DNA of 64,000 nucleotides from Chloroflexi bacterium bin20 (GCA_002238485.1 MPMG01000001.1:186001-250000); one strand, 5' to 3'. Numbered from the stretch's first letter, positions 16,009 through 26,119 are shown. Notes: a model not told the origin generated them from the letters alone. Program-made: numbers and translations.

Positions 16009-16986
16009 TCAGAAGCGCCGGTCCAGGTTTCTGATGTCCATATCGCCGCCATGTGTTGCAGCCAGTGCGGCCGCGCCGACCAGCGCTACATCATCGCCCA
16101 GCGCCGCTGCTTCAATGCGCAAGCCCGCTGTAAACGCGCTGTCCAGCACATGTTCGCGCACGGTTTGGCGGATGGGTGCAAATAGCAGCTCGCCCGTCTT
16201 GCTGACTCCGCCGCCGATCACGATAATCTGGGGGTTGAAGAGGTGCAGCACAGTCACAATGCCCAGCCCGATGATGCGCCCGGCATAGGCCAGCAGGTCA
16301 ATCGCCAGCGAATCGCCATTGGCAGCTGCCTTGCCGACAGCACGCGCATCCAGCTGCTCCAGTTCGCCAGCGACCAAGTCGAGCATGCCTGTGTTTGCGC
16401 CAGTTCGAAGCGCTTGTTTGGCCTGTCGAGCGATCGCCGGTCCAGCCGCTTCCAGCTCAATAGACGAAACCCTGCCAGCCTCGACGATGATGGGGATATG
16501 CCCCAGTTCGGACCCCAGACCAGCTTGCCCGGTGACCAGCATGCCATCGCAAATGATGCCAGAACCGATGCCGGTGCTGACTGTGATGTAGCAGACATGC
16601 CTGCAGCCCTGCGCTGCGCCTTGTGAGGCTTCTGCCAGCGCCGCGACATTGGCATCGTTGCCGATGTAGGCGGGCAATCCAAACTCCGCTTCGATAATCG
16701 CGCCCAGCGGCACATCATGCCAGCCTGGCAAGTTGGGAGGCGAAACGATTACGCCCGTTTTGCTGTTGAGCGGTCCGGGCGCAGAGATGCCGATGCTCTC
16801 CACACGATCGTGCTCTGCGGGCATGACCAGCCTGATGATGGCTTTCATGCGCGCCAAGACAGCCTCCAAGCCATCGTCCGCGCCCGTCAACGTGTGTTCA
16901 CGCGTCAGCAGATTGAGCCCCGCATCGTATCGCGCCGCACGCAGCTGTGTCCCGCCCAGGTCAACGGCGATGATTTCTTTATTCAT
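16009..16986 (-). CDS. ROK-family sugar kinase (glucokinase-like)
   Basis: ROK protein of 325 residues, likely phosphorylating glucose or another hexose with ATP. It shows phosphate-1 VDLGGTQLRA (D9), GISAPGPLN, catalytic GNDAN (D111), phosphate-2 STGIGSG and the ELGH motif (E160, H163). The zinc-binding CxCGxxGCxE motif that normally follows is missing: the region reads IPIIVEAGRVSSIELEAAG, with no cysteine. There is no DNA-binding N-terminus, so it is a kinase and not a NagC-type repressor. Sugar specificity cannot be assigned. Divergent from mutS. Confidence 0.85.
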   Translation of the reverse strand: MNKEIIAVDLGGTQLRAARYDAGLNLLTREHTLTGADDGLEAVLARMKAIIRLVMPAEHDRVESIGISAPGPLNSKTGVIVSPPNLPGWHDVPLGAIIEAEFGLPAYIGNDANVAALAEASQGAAQGCRHVCYITVSTGIGSGIICDGMLVTGQAGLGSELGHIPIIVEAGRVSSIELEAAGPAIARQAKQALRTGANTGMLDLVAGELEQLDARAVGKAAANGDSLAIDLLAYAGRIIGLGIVTVLHLFNPQIIVIGGGVSKTGELLFAPIRQTVREHVLDSAFTAGLRIEAAALGDDVALVGAAALAATHGGDMDIRNLDRRF

Positions 16987-17018
16987 CGTGTCGCTCGTCC
17001 TTTGCTGTGTCAGCCCGC

Positions 17019-17047
17019 TTGTCCCGCCTCTTGCGCGCTGCTAAAAT
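17019..17047 (+). promoter_or_regulatory. Promoter of mutS
   Basis: TTGTCC (17019-17024) and TAAAAT (17042-17047) are separated by 17 bp. The mutS ATG is 55 bp downstream. The region is shared with the divergent ROK kinase gene. Confidence 0.5.
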
Positions 17048-17102
17048 AGCACAGATTGTGGTGGCGAGTAAGTTCGATGGGCGGCGCATATAGGACGAGG
17101 GC

Positions 17103-19700
17103 ATGGCGCGGCTAACTCCTCTGCGGCAGCAGTATCTACAAATCAAGGCGCAATACCCGGATTGCATCTTGCTGTTCCGCATGGGCGATTTCTACGAGAT
17201 GTTTGATGAAGATGCCCAACTGGCAGCGCGCGAGCTGGATATCACCCTGACTGCCCGCGCGCAAGGCAAGAGCGCCGAAAAAGTGCCCATGGCTGGCGTG
17301 CCCTACCATGCGGTGGACGGCTACATCGCCAAGCTCATCGAAAAGGGCTACCATGTCGCGGTCTGCGACCAACTGAGCGAAGCAACTGGCAGAGGCTTGG
17401 TGGAACGCGATGTCACGCGCGTGGTGACGCCGGGCACCGTCATCGAGCCGGAATTGCTGGAGGCGGGCAAGTCCAACTTTCTGATGAGCATTTTGCCGGT
17501 GGGCGATGCGGAAGCGGGTCTCTGGAATCGCGCCGGCATCGCCTATGCCGATATATCCACAGGCGAATTCTGCGCGACCGAGTTCGCTGGCGAAGCTGTC
17601 GGCATGCGTGTTTTTGAAGAGCTGGCTCGCCTGGAACCCCGCGAAGTCATCATGCCAGAAAGCTGGGTGGCGCGCGGGGTTACCCTGCCCGAAGGCATTC
17701 ATCTGACTGCGGTGCAAGACTGGACATTTGATTTCGCTGGCTGCGAGCAACTGCTTTTCGACCAATTCCGCGTCGGCACTTTGGCTGGCTTTGGTTTGAG
17801 CGGAAGGCATGACGCGGTATCGGCGGCTGGCGGCGTCTTGCAATACCTGCGCACGACGCAGAAACAATCGCTTGGGCAGCTCGCCAGCATCCGCGCCTAT
17901 TCCACCGAGGCTTTCATGGTGCTGGATCAATTCACGCGGCGCAACCTGGAATTGGTAGAGACCATCCGCCGCGGCAAGGCGCAAGGCAGTCTGCTGGGCG
18001 TGCTCGACCGCACAATCACCTCATTGGGCGCGCGATTGCTGAGGCGCTGGCTGAACGAACCGCTGCTGGATATCAAGCGACTGAATGCGCGCCTGGATGC
18101 GGTCGAAGCGCTGGTCAATGGCGAAATCCTGCGTGACGAGATCGCCGAGGCGCTGAAGCAAGTTGGCGATATTGAACGCCTGACAAACCGCATCATCATC
18201 GGCAAAGCCAATCCGCGCGACCTGGTCGGGCTACGGTTGGCATTGGAACAGGCGCCGACTCTGCGTGAGCTGATCGCTGGCTTGAGCAGCCTGGCCGCCA
18301 TTGGCGATTGGCTGGATCCCTGCGAGCCGGTCCGTGAGCTGATATCGCGCGCCATCGTCGACCAGCCGCCCCTGCAAATGAACCGTATCGGTGTCATACG
18401 CGCCGGGTATTCGCAAGAACTCGACAGCATCGTGGCTGCCTCGCAAGATGCCCGCGACTGGATTGCCAATCTGGAAGCGCTGGAACGCCAACGCACCGAT
18501 ATCCCCAGCCTCAAGGTCAGCTTCAACAAGGTCTTCGGCTATTACATTGAGGTCAGGCATGCCCACGCCGACAAGATCCCCGATGACTATGTGCGCAAGC
18601 AAACGTTGGTCAATGCCGAACGCTATATCACGCCAGAGCTAAAGGAATACGAAGCGCGCGTGTTGAATGCCGAAGAAGAAATCTTGACCAGCGAGCAGGA
18701 CATCTTCACCGCAGTTTGTCAGCAAGTCGCGGGACACAAAGAACGTCTGCTGAAAACGGCGCGCGCCATCGCCCATCTCGATGCTTTCTTGTCGCTGGCG
18801 GCGGTGGCGGTGCGCGAAGGCTATTGCCGTCCCCTTCTCAGCGAAGACAATATCCTGGAAATCGAGGCGGGCAGGCACCCGGTCGTCGAGAAACTGCTGG
18901 AAACCAGCACGCGCTATGTCGCCAACGACAGCCACTTCCATGAGCAGTCTCGCATTCATATCATCACGGGTCCCAACATGTCGGGCAAGTCCACCTACAT
19001 TCGCCAGGTGGCCATCATCACCCTGCTGGCGCAGATCGGCAGCTTTGTACCAGCCGACTCGGCGACAATCGGCTTGGTCGACCGCATTTTTGCCCGCATC
19101 GGCGCGCAAGACGAGATTCATGCCGGGCAAAGCACTTTCATGGTGGAAATGGTCGAAACAGCCCGCTTGCTTTCTGGCAGCAGCACACGCAGCCTGCTCA
19201 TCTTGGACGAGATCGGTCGCGGCACCTCGACCTATGATGGCGTGGCGATCGCGCGCGCGGTCATCGAATACATTCACAACAATCCGCGCCTCAACTGTCG
19301 GACGCTCTTCGCCACGCACTATCACGAATTGACCGAGCTGCCCAGCATCTTGCCGCGCACAGCCAACTTCAATGTGGCGGTGGCAGAACAAGGCGAAGAC
19401 ATTGTGTTCTTGCACAGAGTCTTGCCGGGAGGCGCCGACCAAAGCTATGGCGTGCATGTGGCGCAGTTGGCTGGCATGCCGCGAGCAGTGGTCGATCGGG
19501 CGCGGGAGATCTTGCAGCATCTGGAATCTAGCGGGGGCGATTTTTCGCCGCCAAAGTCCAGCCCACAGCAGCCGAGCTTCTTTGACCCGCCAGAAAGTCC
19601 GGCGCTTGCCGACTTGCGCGCCATGGAAGTTGACGGACTCAGCCCGCTGGAGGCGCTGACGAAACTCTACGAACTGAAGCGACTGGCGGCAGAGGCATAA
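17103..19700 (+). CDS. mutS: DNA mismatch repair protein MutS
   Basis: Recognises base mismatches and small loops and then licenses repair. The mismatch-binding Phe-x-Glu is in GDFYEMF (F30, E32). Connector, lever and clamp domains follow. The ABC-type ATPase has Walker A GPNMSGKS (623-630), signature STFMVEM, Walker B LLILDEIGRGTSTYDG and the ATHYHELTEL motif. At 865 residues it is a full-length MutS1. AGGACGAGGGC precedes the ATG. The sulfotransferase gene begins on the base after its TAA. Confidence 0.97.
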   Translation: MARLTPLRQQYLQIKAQYPDCILLFRMGDFYEMFDEDAQLAARELDITLTARAQGKSAEKVPMAGVPYHAVDGYIAKLIEKGYHVAVCDQLSEATGRGLVERDVTRVVTPGTVIEPELLEAGKSNFLMSILPVGDAEAGLWNRAGIAYADISTGEFCATEFAGEAVGMRVFEELARLEPREVIMPESWVARGVTLPEGIHLTAVQDWTFDFAGCEQLLFDQFRVGTLAGFGLSGRHDAVSAAGGVLQYLRTTQKQSLGQLASIRAYSTEAFMVLDQFTRRNLELVETIRRGKAQGSLLGVLDRTITSLGARLLRRWLNEPLLDIKRLNARLDAVEALVNGEILRDEIAEALKQVGDIERLTNRIIIGKANPRDLVGLRLALEQAPTLRELIAGLSSLAAIGDWLDPCEPVRELISRAIVDQPPLQMNRIGVIRAGYSQELDSIVAASQDARDWIANLEALERQRTDIPSLKVSFNKVFGYYIEVRHAHADKIPDDYVRKQTLVNAERYITPELKEYEARVLNAEEEILTSEQDIFTAVCQQVAGHKERLLKTARAIAHLDAFLSLAAVAVREGYCRPLLSEDNILEIEAGRHPVVEKLLETSTRYVANDSHFHEQSRIHIITGPNMSGKSTYIRQVAIITLLAQIGSFVPADSATIGLVDRIFARIGAQDEIHAGQSTFMVEMVETARLLSGSSTRSLLILDEIGRGTSTYDGVAIARAVIEYIHNNPRLNCRTLFATHYHELTELPSILPRTANFNVAVAEQGEDIVFLHRVLPGGADQSYGVHVAQLAGMPRAVVDRAREILQHLESSGGDFSPPKSSPQQPSFFDPPESPALADLRAMEVDGLSPLEALTKLYELKRLAAEA

Positions 19701-20465
19701 ATGTTTGTCTTCAATACGATCGTGGTGGCGGCGCATCGGCGTTCGGGACTGCGTTGGGCGCTCGATGCCCTGCGTCACAACAGCCCGGATATCTGCGATT
19801 CTTTCCTGGCGCTGGAACAAACGGAAGCCAGCCACGATGCCAATATTCCGCTTGGGCGCTTCCGCCGCGAATTGCTGTCGCTGCAAGGTCGGGTGCTGGT
19901 CTCGGTGCAGGACCTGCCCAGCGCGACCTATTGGCGGGGACTGGACGAGCGCTTGTTTGCGCGCACGATCCTGCGCAATTCGCCAGCCATCTTTGTGCAC
20001 CGCGACGGCAGGGATGTCATGGTATCGCTATATTATTCTATGCAATCTATCAGCGAAACCGTGCGCAACCAGAGTTTTTCGCAGTTTCTGCGCGGCGATC
20101 CAGCGCTGCAAGGTGAAGACACGGGCCTCAGCCGCCCTGGATTTTGGGCATATCATGCGCGCGCCTGGCTGGCGCAAGACAACCTGCTGGTGATCTCGTA
20201 TGCCGACCTGGAAACGCGCTACGCTGCGACCGTGCACAAGCTGACCGACTTCCTCGCTGTGCGCGCCAACCCCACACTGCAGCCCTTGAACAAGATGAAC
20301 GCGCCTGAACCGGCCGGCGTGCTGGGCAGGCTGGGCATCCGCAAGCCGCAGCAGCCTCGCGTCGGACGCAGTGGCGACTGGCGCAGTCACTTCGACAAAC
20401 GCGATCTGGCTTTCTTCAGGCAAGAGGCTGGCGATATGATGCGGCGGCTGGGCTATCGAGACTGA
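19701..20465 (+). CDS. Sulfotransferase family protein
   Basis: A 254-residue protein matching the PAPS-dependent sulfotransferase fold. The 5'-phosphosulfate loop is AAHRRSGLRW near the N-terminus, the 3'-phosphate-binding strand is IFVHRDGRDVMVSLYY, and the C-terminal RVGRSGDWRSHF matches the RKGxxGDWK motif. The product would carry a sulfate on a sugar, lipid or small molecule; the acceptor is unknown. It starts immediately after the mutS stop codon, so it is probably cotranscribed with it. The nearby glycan genes fit a role in surface sulfation, but that is inference. Confidence 0.78.
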   Translation: MFVFNTIVVAAHRRSGLRWALDALRHNSPDICDSFLALEQTEASHDANIPLGRFRRELLSLQGRVLVSVQDLPSATYWRGLDERLFARTILRNSPAIFVHRDGRDVMVSLYYSMQSISETVRNQSFSQFLRGDPALQGEDTGLSRPGFWAYHARAWLAQDNLLVISYADLETRYAATVHKLTDFLAVRANPTLQPLNKMNAPEPAGVLGRLGIRKPQQPRVGRSGDWRSHFDKRDLAFFRQEAGDMMRRLGYRD

Positions 20466-20477
20466 GCGCCCTTCAGG

Positions 20478-21836
20478 TTATTTTCCGCCATACATGGTCG
20501 CGGCGCGGAAAGCCACCACCTGATAAATCTCGTAGACCAGCGTCAGGCTCATCAACCCGAAGAGCAGGCTCGTCAACTTGCATCGATAACCCCACAGCCG
20601 CAGTTTCAGCGCTTGCACCGGCTCGGCGTGCGTTGCCAGCCCCAGTGTCCAGTAGAAAGGCACGATCAATACAAGCAGCACGCGCGGTCCTTCGTTGCCA
20701 GTGATGGGCATGTACCAGGCAGCCCCCAAGGCATAGGCCGCAAATATGGCCAGCGTGAAGCAGACAATTTGCGCGTGTTCCAGCGGCTTGCGCGCTGCAG
20801 TTTGTCTTATCAGCAAGGGCACAGCGAAGACGAACACCAGCAGCCCCAGCGCGACTTGCGAACAATATCCATAACGATGGAAACTCTTCTCGCGCGTGCA
20901 GCCGTAACTGATGAGTCGCTGCGAGCCGACAAGTACACGGTCGACAATCTGCTGAGGACTATGTTCGCGCAGGTATTTCTGCAGGCTGGGGATTTTGTCC
21001 GGGGGCAGGTCGGGGTAGCCGATGCGGTCGCCAGCCGCCCTCGTGCCGGCTTTGGCTTCTGACCAAGAGTCGTACCAGACATAGAATGTTGTGTTCACAT
21101 TATAAAAGTGGCTGCCATAATGTTGATAGCTTTCGTGCAGATAAGGCAGAAGCAAGCCGCCGAAGGCCAGCACCGTCAGCAGCGCCTGCGCAGGCAGCGA
21201 CCCGGCTTGGTTTGACTTGCGTTCTGCGCGCAGCAGCGTGCCACACCAACACAATGCCAGACTGGCCAGATAAATCAGCAGGGCGGGCAAGGCGCTGGCT
21301 TTTGTAAAATGCGCCAGGCCCAGCAGCAGACCGACTGCCAGCGAGCGCCGCCAGCCGGGGTTGCGCAGGTTGTCGATAGCGCAGATGTAGGCGGCCGCGA
21401 ACAATCCATAGAACAATATCTCGGCCTGGAAGAATGGCGACTTCAACACAAAGGCCAGGAAGGCGATGCAAAGCGTGGCGTAAGCGCCGTATAGCTTTGA
21501 AAATCTGCGCAAAAATGCCGCGCCCAGTAAGGCCAGGATCAGTACCGACAGCCAAACATTGACGAGCTTGCCGACTGCGAAGAAGGCTTCGTCGGACAAC
21601 TCTGGCAAATAAAAGAGCGCCATCAACCACGAGAACAAGGGCATGCGGTTGCGACCGCCCGTGTAGTGAAGCTGCGAATCGTAAGCGCTGATGGCGAAGT
21701 CCATATAAGCGCTTTGGTCGCTCATGGACAACTTGGAATTGACACCGGACTGGATGCGCGCGGTATGCAAATACAGCGCCAAAATGCAGCAGACAGCGAT
21801 TATCACTGGCAGCCAGCACAAGCGCCGCAGCGCCAT
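20478..21836 (-). CDS. GT-C-type membrane glycosyltransferase-like protein
   Basis: A 452-residue polytopic membrane protein with about ten or eleven helices. Its layout is typical of GT-C enzymes that use polyprenyl-phosphate sugars: one helix, then a short external loop with an acidic residue (MSDQSAYMDFA, D40) and a later GRNRMPLFSW, which recalls the PMT/ArnT group. A C-terminal soluble domain is not obvious. The ATG used is 4 bp after the yqhQ stop. A longer start inside yqhQ is unlikely. Third gene of the recJ-yqhQ unit. Substrate unknown. Confidence 0.65.
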   Translation of the reverse strand: MALRRLCWLPVIIAVCCILALYLHTARIQSGVNSKLSMSDQSAYMDFAISAYDSQLHYTGGRNRMPLFSWLMALFYLPELSDEAFFAVGKLVNVWLSVLILALLGAAFLRRFSKLYGAYATLCIAFLAFVLKSPFFQAEILFYGLFAAAYICAIDNLRNPGWRRSLAVGLLLGLAHFTKASALPALLIYLASLALCWCGTLLRAERKSNQAGSLPAQALLTVLAFGGLLLPYLHESYQHYGSHFYNVNTTFYVWYDSWSEAKAGTRAAGDRIGYPDLPPDKIPSLQKYLREHSPQQIVDRVLVGSQRLISYGCTREKSFHRYGYCSQVALGLLVFVFAVPLLIRQTAARKPLEHAQIVCFTLAIFAAYALGAAWYMPITGNEGPRVLLVLIVPFYWTLGLATHAEPVQALKLRLWGYRCKLTSLLFGLMSLTLVYEIYQVVAFRAATMYGGK

Positions 21837-21840
21837 GTGG

Positions 21841-22914
21841 CTAGTTGTCGCCGCCGGGGCTATGCGCCGCTTCAGGTCGTGGCGCGGGGATGGCAGCTTC
21901 ATCGGCGTCGATGAGCCCTTCGGAAAGCAGCACGCGCTTGAACGAAACAATGGCGACCTCCACCATGTCAAGGCTGGGCTGATTGGTGGTCAGATGCTGC
22001 AGCGCCAGATTGGGTTGGATCATGAAGCGGATCCAGGCTTTTTCCAAATTCGCTGCCGAGTATTTCAACAACTCATAAGCTACCCCAGCGATAACGGGGA
22101 TGAAGCATACGCGCGACAAGATCAACAGGGCGAAAGGCGGGCGGCCGATCAAGGAAAACAGCAGCACGCTGACGAAAACCACCGTCAGCAGAAAAGCCGT
22201 GCCACAGCGTGGATGTTCGATCGGGTAGCGACTGACGATTTCTGGTTCAAGCTCGGCGCCGGCTTCATAGGCGTTGATGGTTTTGTGTTCTGCGCCGTGA
22301 TAAGCAAAGATGCGCCGGCCATCGGTCGTCCTGCCCACGAACCAGATATACACCACCAGAATCGTCAATTGCACCACGCCTTCGATCAGGTTGATCAAGA
22401 AAGCGTCCCAACCGATGGGCAGCGCCTCGTATGCCAGGATGTTGGCTTGTGCGGCGACTTCGATTTCGTTGCCCGCTTCGTCGATGACGATTTCCTGCGC
22501 GGCTGTGCTCAAGCCCAGCAAATTGCCGATGCCAGTGGCGGCAGCGGTGGGCAGCAAGAAGAAAATGCCCACGCCAATCAGCATGGACACAGCAATGGTC
22601 AGCCAGCCGATCGGCCCATTGAAACTGACATTGTCATCTTCATCCAGCGCGATATCCGCCGACCACATCAAAGCGCGGATGCCCAGCCCCAGCGCATCCC
22701 ACAAGCCGATCAGCCCGCGCAAGAAAGGAGTCCGCGCGATGCGACCGCGATACAAGCGCGCGCTCAAGGGCTGCTCGTGAACGACGATCTGTCCCTTCGG
22801 GTCGCGGACCGCCACAGCCATAGAATGCGCGCCGCGCATCATCACGCCCTCAATGACAGCTTGCCCGCCATAAGAAAACTTCAACTCGCCACCCGCTTTA
22901 CTCTTTGGCTGCAA
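21841..22914 (-). CDS. DUF1385 (YqhQ-like) membrane protein
   Basis: A 357-residue protein of the DUF1385/YqhQ family. The hallmark N-terminus YGGQAVIEGVMMRG is present, followed by four or five membrane helices and the conserved FAYHGAEHKTINAYEAG and HPRCGTAFLL motifs (possible metal ligands His, Glu, Cys). The family is widespread in Gram-positives and Chloroflexota, but I know of no settled biochemical function. Begins 3 bp after recJ and ends 4 bp before the GT-C gene, so the three form a tight operon. Confidence 0.88.
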   Translation of the reverse strand: MQPKSKAGGELKFSYGGQAVIEGVMMRGAHSMAVAVRDPKGQIVVHEQPLSARLYRGRIARTPFLRGLIGLWDALGLGIRALMWSADIALDEDDNVSFNGPIGWLTIAVSMLIGVGIFFLLPTAAATGIGNLLGLSTAAQEIVIDEAGNEIEVAAQANILAYEALPIGWDAFLINLIEGVVQLTILVVYIWFVGRTTDGRRIFAYHGAEHKTINAYEAGAELEPEIVSRYPIEHPRCGTAFLLTVVFVSVLLFSLIGRPPFALLILSRVCFIPVIAGVAYELLKYSAANLEKAWIRFMIQPNLALQHLTTNQPSLDMVEVAIVSFKRVLLSEGLIDADEAAIPAPRPEAAHSPGGDN

Positions 22915-22917
22915 CGC

Positions 22918-25127
22918 TCACTCCCTGTCCGGTGTCTGCCGGTCATTATGCGTCTGCGCATGGACTCGGTCAAGCGGAAATGGCGCAGGGAGTGTTTGTG
23001 CCGGGCGGATGTCCAACAAGTGCAGCTGCAGGCTGCGTCGTCCATTGAATTCGTTTATCTCCAAGCGATAGGCGGCGTCGATGTGGCTTGGGATATTCGC
23101 CGCCCACTCCCCCAGCCCAAAGCCAATCGCGTCCAGGCGCACGCCGTCTTTTTCCAATCTCAGTTTGAGGTGTTTTTCGTCCTTGCCGACAGTGCGACAT
23201 GTCAACACGCGCAGCGCGCCGGTCATGAAGGCTGCTGGTGGGAAGGCATGGCCGGTCGGTTCCAGCGCGTACAGCTCTTGCAAGAAAGACTCGTTCCAGT
23301 CGCATGGTTGGAGCGGCGCGTCGATTGGCAGCCCCGGCGACATGGCTTTGCCTCGCAGCTGGGCATCTGTCAGTTGCTCCAACAACTTGCGAAGGGCAGA
23401 CAGATTCTCGTTGCGCACGCTGAAGCCAGCTGCCTGGGCGTGTCCGCCATGACGAACCAGCAGATGGGCGCAGGCATCCAGCGCGCGCGTGATATCGAAT
23501 TCGGGGATGCTGCGGCATGATGCGCGGCTTTCGCCTTCGCCCAAAGAAACGATCACAGACGGGCGATAATGCGCCTCGGTCAACCGCCCCGCCACCAGCC
23601 CAGCGATGCCCGCGGGAATGGTATCTTCATTTGCGGCGGCGAAGATCAGCATGGGTTCTGCGGCATCGACTTGACAGCGTCTGATGTCGGCCAGCGCGCG
23701 CGCTGTGCTTTGCTTTCGCGCCGCATCGAGCCTGCGCAGCGATCTTGCCATGGCGCGGCGGCTTGTTCGCTGCGAAGAAAGCCGTTCTATGCGTGCTGCT
23801 CTTGCGCAGATTGACGCCCGCCAGCGTGCGCTTGTGCGCCGCAGACGCCAATGTTGCTCTGCATCTGCAATCTCGGCTATTTCGCGCTGCGCATGGCTCG
23901 CCACCTGCCGAAAACGCGCTAGCAGACGAGCGGATTCGCGGCCCGAGTTTGGCCTGCACCGCAGCACGCTAGCCATTTTCCTGTCAGCGCTTTGCATGAT
24001 CGCCGCGGACATTTGACAGACTTCGGATGTCTCTCGCGCCGCTTGCCCGGTCTGGTTGTCGATTGCCGCCTGCGCATCGCTGGTCTTCATTTGTCGACGC
24101 TGATTCAGTTGCTGCAAGCGCTCGGCAGCCTGCCGCGCCTGATGGGATGTTTCCGCCAGCAGCAGCCCTAAAGCCGATTCCGCCGAGCCCAGCCGTCCAG
24201 CCGCATTGATGCGCGGTCCCAGCCGGAAGGCCAGGCCGCTCCCCGCCGCGCGATGGTGGGGCGCGCCCCAGGCGGAAGGCGGGGTCCCCCCCCGTTATTC
24301 TCCCCCGCCGGAAGGCGAGCCACAGCCGCCAGCGCCGCCATGCCCGGCCGCCGCCCCTGGTTGATGACAGCCAGACCGTGCGCTACCAAGCGTCGGTTCA
24401 GGCTTACATTCAGCGGCATCACATCGGCGACGGTGCCCAGCGCAACCAAATCCAGCAAGTCGGAAACGCGCAGGCCAGGCGGGAAGTTGTCGCGGTCTTT
24501 TGCCCAGCGGTCTTTCAGCAGCGCCAGAGCCAGCATAAACGCCACGCCCGTCCCCGACAGCCGTTCTTCGCCCGGGCAATCGATTTGGCGCGGATTGATG
24601 ACCGCCAGCGCCGGCGGCAGGGCAGCGCCAATCGAATGATGATCGCTGATGATGATATCCAGCCCGGCCGCGTTGCCAGCCGCCACCTCCGCCACAGAAC
24701 GTATGCCGCAATCGACAGTCACCACCAGCCGCGCGCCATCTTCCGCCAGTTGCAGCAAAGCCGCCTCGCTCAATCCATATCCATCGTCGCGGTGCGGGAT
24801 ATGCGCTTTCGCATTGCCGCCCAGCTTGCGCAGCGTCGTCAGCAGCAGCGTCGTCGCGCAGACGCCATCCGCGTCATAATCCCCATATACGGCGATTGGC
24901 TCGCGACTCGCGAGGGCGCGATTGATGCGCTCGACAGCTGGGCGCATGTCTTTCATCGCAAACGGGTCTTCGTTCAGGTCGCGGCTATGGATGAACTGCT
25001 GCGCCGCCTGTGGATCGGCAAAGCCACGATTGCAGAGGATTTGGATGAGCGCTGGGTTGAAGCTGGAGCCGCGCACCATGCCTTCGTCTGGCGTGGACTC
25101 CACGAGCACCCATCGCTTTTGCATCAT
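22918..25127 (-). pseudogene. recJ: Single-stranded-DNA exonuclease RecJ, frameshifted
   Basis: RecJ is the 5'-3' single-strand exonuclease of recombination and mismatch repair. The N-terminal DHH domain is intact (YGDYDADGVCA, VDCGIRS, ISDHHSIG, LVALGTVADVMPL). The rest, starting GLAFRLGPRINAAGRLGSA and running to DHHA1 (RHGGHAQAAGF) and the OB domain, is in another frame. The break falls in a GC-rich insert around 24241-24320 with a run of eight C on plus (24286-24293). One extra base there would rejoin the frames and give a protein of about 736 residues with a 20-residue Gly/Pro-rich insert. So the break may be a sequencing or assembly error, a phase-variable tract or a true mutation. Confidence 0.85.
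24278..24309. repeat. GC-rich hairpin inserted in recJ
   Basis: GGCGGGG (24278-24284) pairs with CCCCGCC (24303-24309) around a loop containing the C8 run. CGGAAGG occurs at 24224, 24273 and 24309, so the segment looks partly duplicated. It lies between the DHH and DHHA1 halves of recJ, where family members normally have a short linker. Confidence 0.5.
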
Positions 25128-25192
25128 AGACTGCGCCCGCGGCTTGCCCTACAATTAGCCTTTGATCCTACCAGTTCGTCCACAGAGGCGCT

Positions 25193-26119
25193 ATGGCAAG
25201 AGTCGTCTTTATGGGCACGCCCGAATTCGCCCTGCCCAGCCTGCATGCGTTGCTGATGGCGCAGGATGTCGTAGCTGTGGTGACGCAGCCCGACCGCCCG
25301 GCCGGGCGCAGCAAACGAGTCCGCCAATCACCTGTGAAGCAACTGTCGCAGGACGCGGGCATCCCTGTCTTGCAGCCCAAGCGCTTGCGCGGCGACAAAT
25401 CGGCTATCTCGACGCTGGCAGCTTACCACGCGGATGTTTTTGTGGTGGCGGCGTTTGGACAGATCTTGCCGCAAGTTGTATTGGATCTGCCAGATAGAGG
25501 CGTGGTCAATGTACACGCGTCGCTGCTGCCGCGCTGGCGGGGCGCTGCGCCTATCCAGGCTGCCATCCGCGCTGGAGACGAGCAGAGCGGCGCGACCATC
25601 ATGCTGCTGGATGCCGGGCTGGATACAGGACCTATGCTGGCGAAACGCGAGATTGCGCTGGCAGCCGACGAAACCGGCGGCACATTGCACAATAAACTCG
25701 CGACTCTTGGCGCAGATTTGCTGGCGGATACCTTGCCAAGCTGGCTCTGCGGCGAAATCACGCCACAAGCGCAGGACAACTCGCTCGCGACCTATGCGCC
25801 GCAGATCAAAAAACAGGATGGCGAAATCGACTGGTCACAATCGGCAGATGAAATCGAGCGCATGGTGCGCGCATACCAGCCTTGGCCTCGCGCATATACG
25901 CATTGGCAAGGCGCGCGATTGACTATTGAGGCTGGCGTCGTTTTGAATGGACAAGCCTTGCCCGGGCAGGTCGTCCAGCAGGGCAACAGCATCGCTATTG
26001 GCACAGGGGACGGGCTCGTCTTGCCTGCCTTGCTGCAGTTGCCGGGCAAGAAACGTTTGCCTGTCGACGATTTCATCAATGGCTATCCCGCATTCATCGG
26101 CGCGCAGCTCGGCAAGTGA
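25193..26119 (+). CDS. fmt: Methionyl-tRNA formyltransferase
   Basis: Formylates Met-tRNA(fMet) with 10-formyl-tetrahydrofolate for translation initiation. The N-terminal formyltransferase domain shows FMGTPEFALPSL, the catalytic HASLLPRWRGAAPIQ (Asn-His-Asp centre with GLDTGPM) and an OB-like C-terminal domain that binds the tRNA. Length of 308 residues is typical. GAGG lies five bases before the ATG. A TACAAT at 25150-25155 may be the -10. Divergent from recJ. The downstream MATE gene starts on its stop codon. Confidence 0.95.
   Translation: MARVVFMGTPEFALPSLHALLMAQDVVAVVTQPDRPAGRSKRVRQSPVKQLSQDAGIPVLQPKRLRGDKSAISTLAAYHADVFVVAAFGQILPQVVLDLPDRGVVNVHASLLPRWRGAAPIQAAIRAGDEQSGATIMLLDAGLDTGPMLAKREIALAADETGGTLHNKLATLGADLLADTLPSWLCGEITPQAQDNSLATYAPQIKKQDGEIDWSQSADEIERMVRAYQPWPRAYTHWQGARLTIEAGVVLNGQALPGQVVQQGNSIAIGTGDGLVLPALLQLPGKKRLPVDDFINGYPAFIGAQLGK

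Noticed and set aside
21724..23520. 598-codon open frame on plus opposite recJ and yqhQ
   Set aside because: Both opposite genes have clear family signatures; the frame is a shadow.
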